A stretch of DNA of 64,000 bases from Liolophura sinensis (Eukaryota; Mollusca; Polyplacophora; Chitonida; Chitonidae). The notes beneath the pieces are model-generated. The model ran no database searches. It was not told the origin of the DNA and was given only the letters and a program-made list of their open reading frames with translations. Position numbers and translations under genes: made by a program. The DNA is taken from the NCBI RefSeq assembly GCF_032854445.1, contig NC_088298.1, positions 20,547,295 to 20,611,294 on the forward strand, written 5' to 3'. Below are positions 61,458 through 64,000 of this stretch, piece by piece (the stretch's first letter is position 1; the number at the start of each line of letters is the position of its first letter).

Positions 61458-61557
61458 AATGAAATTATAAATCTGAGTGAGCAGTACGTCAAGGCTTTAG
61501 CCCGGGAGAATGGAGAAGTTGTGGATGGGCCTTACGCCGGTCGTTTTACAGCATACG
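61458..61557 (+). CDS. MGAT5: MGAT5 coding exon 2: stem region with DGPYAG motif
   Basis: Seen: acceptor TTTTTTGCTTCAG, entry at phase 0, 33 whole codons (residues 49-81) plus one base, donor GTAAGTGT. The peptide NEIINLSEQYVKALARENG then EVVDGPYAGRFTAY aligns without gaps to the human MGAT5 stem, where the same positions read I-DLS-Y-KALAEEN, then VVDGPYAG, then TAY. The split Asp codon (G then AT) is completed by the next exon. The segment is luminal, helical and amphipathic, and lies between the membrane anchor and the catalytic lobes. This is the strongest identity evidence for the gene. Confidence 0.95.
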
Positions 61558-61639
61558 GTAAGTGTGGGCAAGTGCAGTGTAGATGTTTCAAATTGCATTG
61601 GTGGCAAATACGTAGAGCGTCAGCCACAAATTCGAGAAA

Positions 61640-61922
61640 CCTCAAGATCAAACCTGGGTCGGGTCAGACCAAAGACTTTAAAAATGGTACTTGTTTCTGC
61701 TTCTGTTGACTCAGCTAGAAAATTTAGAGCAAGGAAACAGGACTGGTTTGCTTGGTGTCAGTATGATGTGACTTTGGTGGGGTGTCATGTCTGGTGTCTT
61801 TGGCATAATACGTCCGTGGTAGCAGCACTTTGCTACAAGAAAACACAACATATGTACACACACCTAATGACTCGTTTTGGCATGACTGAAACACATTGTT
61901 AAGTACGGCATAAACCCCAAGG
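61640..61922 (+). mobile_element. SINE-B-like variant in an MGAT5 intron
   Basis: Box B-like GATCAAACCTGGG, the AAAGACTTTAAAA segment, a different centre, and the shared tail TTAAGTACGGCATAAACCCC. The centre (TGTCTGGTGTCTTTGGCATA) also occurs at 2868-2935. Confidence 0.6.
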
Positions 61923-62037
61923 CATACCTACGTGTTTAAGTGAGCTGTAGGTCAACGCTCTTTCCAGGGAGAATGGGTCCTCCACCTGTAAAGCGCTTGA
62001 TTTCCAGTGCAGTTTGTGTGTACCATAAAAATATTGT

Positions 62038-62128
62038 TCTGCGTGGATGACCATATGTTGGCCAGCGTCATGTAAGTGGAATATTCTTGAGTACTTCGTA
62101 AAACACCAATCAAATAAATAAAAATATT
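62038..62128 (+). mobile_element. SINE-A 3' fragment
   Basis: GTAAGTGGAATATTCTTGAG tail and AAATAAATAAA. Confidence 0.75.
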
Positions 62129-62278
62129 CTGACAATGAAACTGTTTGACTAGCGAAATAATCTTTGTAAAACTGTGGGTATTATTTTTATACAACCCATA
62201 GATCTCCTGATTGTTTCAAAATATTGATTTCAGAGAAAGTTTCAGAATTCAGTTTCAGATGTCATGGATTATTTACAG

Positions 62279-62443
62279 ATCTGAAGCGCACAATGGCTGT
62301 CCTTCTGGAATCAATTCTTCAGCGACTTCATCAGTTAGAGTTCAAGGTCAATGGTGTCATAAATGGGTCAATCAGCGTAGGCAACACAAGTCAGCAACTG
62401 GCCACCAAGAATCAAAATAGCCAGCATAAAATGGATGCAAAAG
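62279..62443 (+). CDS. MGAT5: MGAT5 coding exon 3: stem region
   Basis: Seen: acceptor GGATTATTTACAG, entry at phase 1, 165 bases, donor G then GTATAA leaving phase 1. It encodes residues 82-136. DLKRTMAVLLESILQRLHQL matches the human DLK-T-AVLL--ILQRI--LE helix. It continues into a polar, variable linker with sequons N110-G-S and N117-T-S; the human protein also has a glycosylated, Ser/Thr-rich linker here. No catalytic residues are expected in this part; the UDP-GlcNAc-binding lobes are encoded beyond 64000. The donor is weaker than the others but agrees with loss of similarity and a TAA soon after. Confidence 0.92.
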
Positions 62444-62894
62444 GTATAATATAAAAGATTTCCATGTAATTTTCATTTAATTTTCTAAAATTAAACTTTT
62501 GTTTAAAGTGTTTTAGAATACAAGACTTTATCGTGCACATTTTTACAAAAGACAAAATTAAAAGTAAGATAGAAAAAATGTACGATTTGGAAAGGTCTAT
62601 AGCAAAAATTTTGTTGTGGTTAATAATTTTTTTTTTACTTTAAGTACTCTTCAGTTTTTATAATCAATAAGGTGTTTATCTTAAGGAAAAATTAAATAAA
62701 GTGCTACTCAAGCAGAAGTTCAACCAGAAGTGGACAAGTACATATTAGTGAGCCTTAAGCCTTGTCAAATTGTGCAACGCTCAATACACATGTACAACAT
62801 TTAGCAGATAAAGGAGCTTAGCAGTTGTACAAGTCAATGTCCATTCTTGCGGAGATGTTCAGCATGTTTCCGGAGGGACTACATTTGCCCTTTT

Positions 62895-62916
62895 TCTGTC
62901 TGTCTGTCTGTCCGTC
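62895..62916. repeat. (CTGT)n microsatellite
   Basis: About five CTGT units. Confidence 0.85.
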
Positions 62917-62957
62917 AGAAAATGGTTTTGTGGACTTTTTTTTATAACAGTTAATCC

Positions 62958-63137
62958 TGTTGAATTGAACTCATGTTGGCTTCCCCTCCGGCCGTACGTG
63001 GGAAGATCTGCCAGCAACCTGCGGATGGCTGTGGGTTTCTCTGCCCGATTTCCACCCACCATAATGCTGGCCGCCATCATATGAGTGAAATGTTCTTGAG
63101 TTCGGCATAAACCACCAATCATATAAATAAATAAAAT
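62958..63137 (+). mobile_element. SINE-A fragment
   Basis: From box B through the body to the tail; the head is missing. Confidence 0.82.
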
Positions 63138-63231
63138 GTTGGGTTGAAACTTGGTACATGGCCTTGCCATAAGCAGTTATAGATGAAGTTGAAGGATCAG
63201 GTCACACCATACATTTTTGATATAGCTTTGG

Positions 63232-64000
63232 ACTTCAAATAGTTTTTGGAAAAAAATTCTGAATTCAACCGTGGTACATGATTCACCATGGCAAGTTGTA
63301 CCGATCAGTTTAAAGCCGTGTGTCAGTTTGTTAATTTGCTGCAAAATTATGGGTTGTTTTCTGTCAAGGAGTTTGACACAGCTGTCATTCTAACAGCTCT
63401 AACCTGTTGAGGACATGTATTATAAATGCAATACTGCCAGGATGACTGACCTGTTGGGGACATGTATTATAAATACAATACTGCCAGGATGACTGACCTG
63501 TTGGGAACATGCATTATAAATGCAATACTGCCAGGATGCCTGACCTGTTGGGGACATGTATTATAAATGCAATACTGCCAGGATGCCTGACCTGTTGGGG
63601 ACATGTATTATAAATGCAATACTGCCAGGATGCCTGACCTGTTGGGGACATGTATTATAAATGCAATACTGCCAGGATGACTGACCTGTTGGGGAGATGT
63701 ATTATACTATACAAAAAACTATTACTTCAAATAGTTTTTGGAAAAAAATTCTGAATTCAACCGTGGTACATGATTCACCATGGCAAGTTGTACCGATCAG
63801 TTTAAAGCCGTGTGTCAGTTTGTTAATTTGCTGCAAAATTATGGGTTGTTTTCTGTCAAGGAGTTTGACACAGCTGTCATTCTAACAGCTCTAACCTGTT
63901 GAGGACATGTATTATAAATGCAATACTGCCAGGATGACTGACCTGTTGGGGACATGTATTATAAATACAATACTGCCAGGATGACTGACCTGTTGGGGAG
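63232..64000. repeat. 47-bp array inside a 492-bp higher-order repeat
   Basis: CCTGTTGGGGACATGTATTA recurs every 47 bp from 63403 to 63685. The flank starting ACTTCAAATAGTTTTTGG at 63232 recurs at 63724, and the copy runs nearly identical to the window end. Confidence 0.93.

Larger units (their letters stand above)
61558..62278 (+). other. MGAT5 intron between coding exons 2 and 3
   Basis: Phase-1 intron of 721 bases with GTAAGT and TTACAG ends. It contains a SINE-B-like copy (61640-61922) and a SINE-A 3' fragment (62038-62128). Confidence 0.85.
62444..64000 (+). other. MGAT5 intron after coding exon 3 (runs off the right edge)
   Basis: Starts at the donor GTATAA. Holds a SINE-A copy and a 47-bp array. 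62450-62890 shows nothing but AT-rich sequence. Confidence 0.7.

Overview
The window is eukaryotic (animal) DNA that is almost entirely non-coding: short spliced exons, very large introns, AT-rich sequence, many SINEs, MITE-like elements and at least ten tandem arrays. tRNA-derived SINEs ending in (AATA)n with a TTGAGTACGGCGTAAAAC-type tail, the frequent ACATGTACATGTA strings and the satellite load suggest a lophotrochozoan, most likely a mollusc. That assignment is inference; no species call is possible from the sequence alone.

Two protein-coding genes can be supported, arranged head to head. On the minus strand, two coding exons (26499-26404 and 1792-1661, both phase 0, clean GT/AG sites) give an N-terminus that matches NCKAP5 (Nck-associated protein 5), with the hallmark REKL...ARLQRE segment; the gene runs off the left edge. 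On the plus strand, three coding exons (60592-60735, 61458-61557, 62279-62443) encode about 136 residues of the N-terminus of MGAT5 (N-acetylglucosaminyltransferase V, Golgi): cytosolic tail, signal-anchor helix and the DGPYAG stem motif; the catalytic part lies beyond the right edge. NCKAP5 and MGAT5 are also divergent neighbours in human (recalled, not checked here), so the window seems to hold an ancient gene pair.

Between them, at about 35.9-36.75 kb, there is a CpG-richer stretch with a good minus-strand splice donor (36245) and a good plus-strand donor (36577) about 330 bp apart. I read this as the probable shared promoter with a non-coding first exon on each side.

Layout: 1-1660 NCKAP5 intron; 1661-1792 exon; 1793-26403 NCKAP5 intron packed with repeats; 26404-26622 first coding exon plus 5' UTR; 26623-36245 presumed 5'-UTR intron with two blocks of a 22-bp satellite; 36.2-36.6 kb promoter zone; 36577-60391 presumed MGAT5 5'-UTR intron with 19-bp, 135-bp and 67-bp arrays, a LINE fragment and many SINEs/MITEs; 60392-62443 MGAT5 exons; 62444-64000 intron ending in a 47-bp array with a 492-bp higher-order period.

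I found no new enzymatic or defence system. The most interesting signals are the conserved divergent gene pair, several SINE families with different tRNA-like heads but one shared 3' tail, satellites that seem to have grown out of dispersed elements, inverted SINE pairs next to an NCKAP5 exon, and one unexplained 206-codon ORF (50840-51460).
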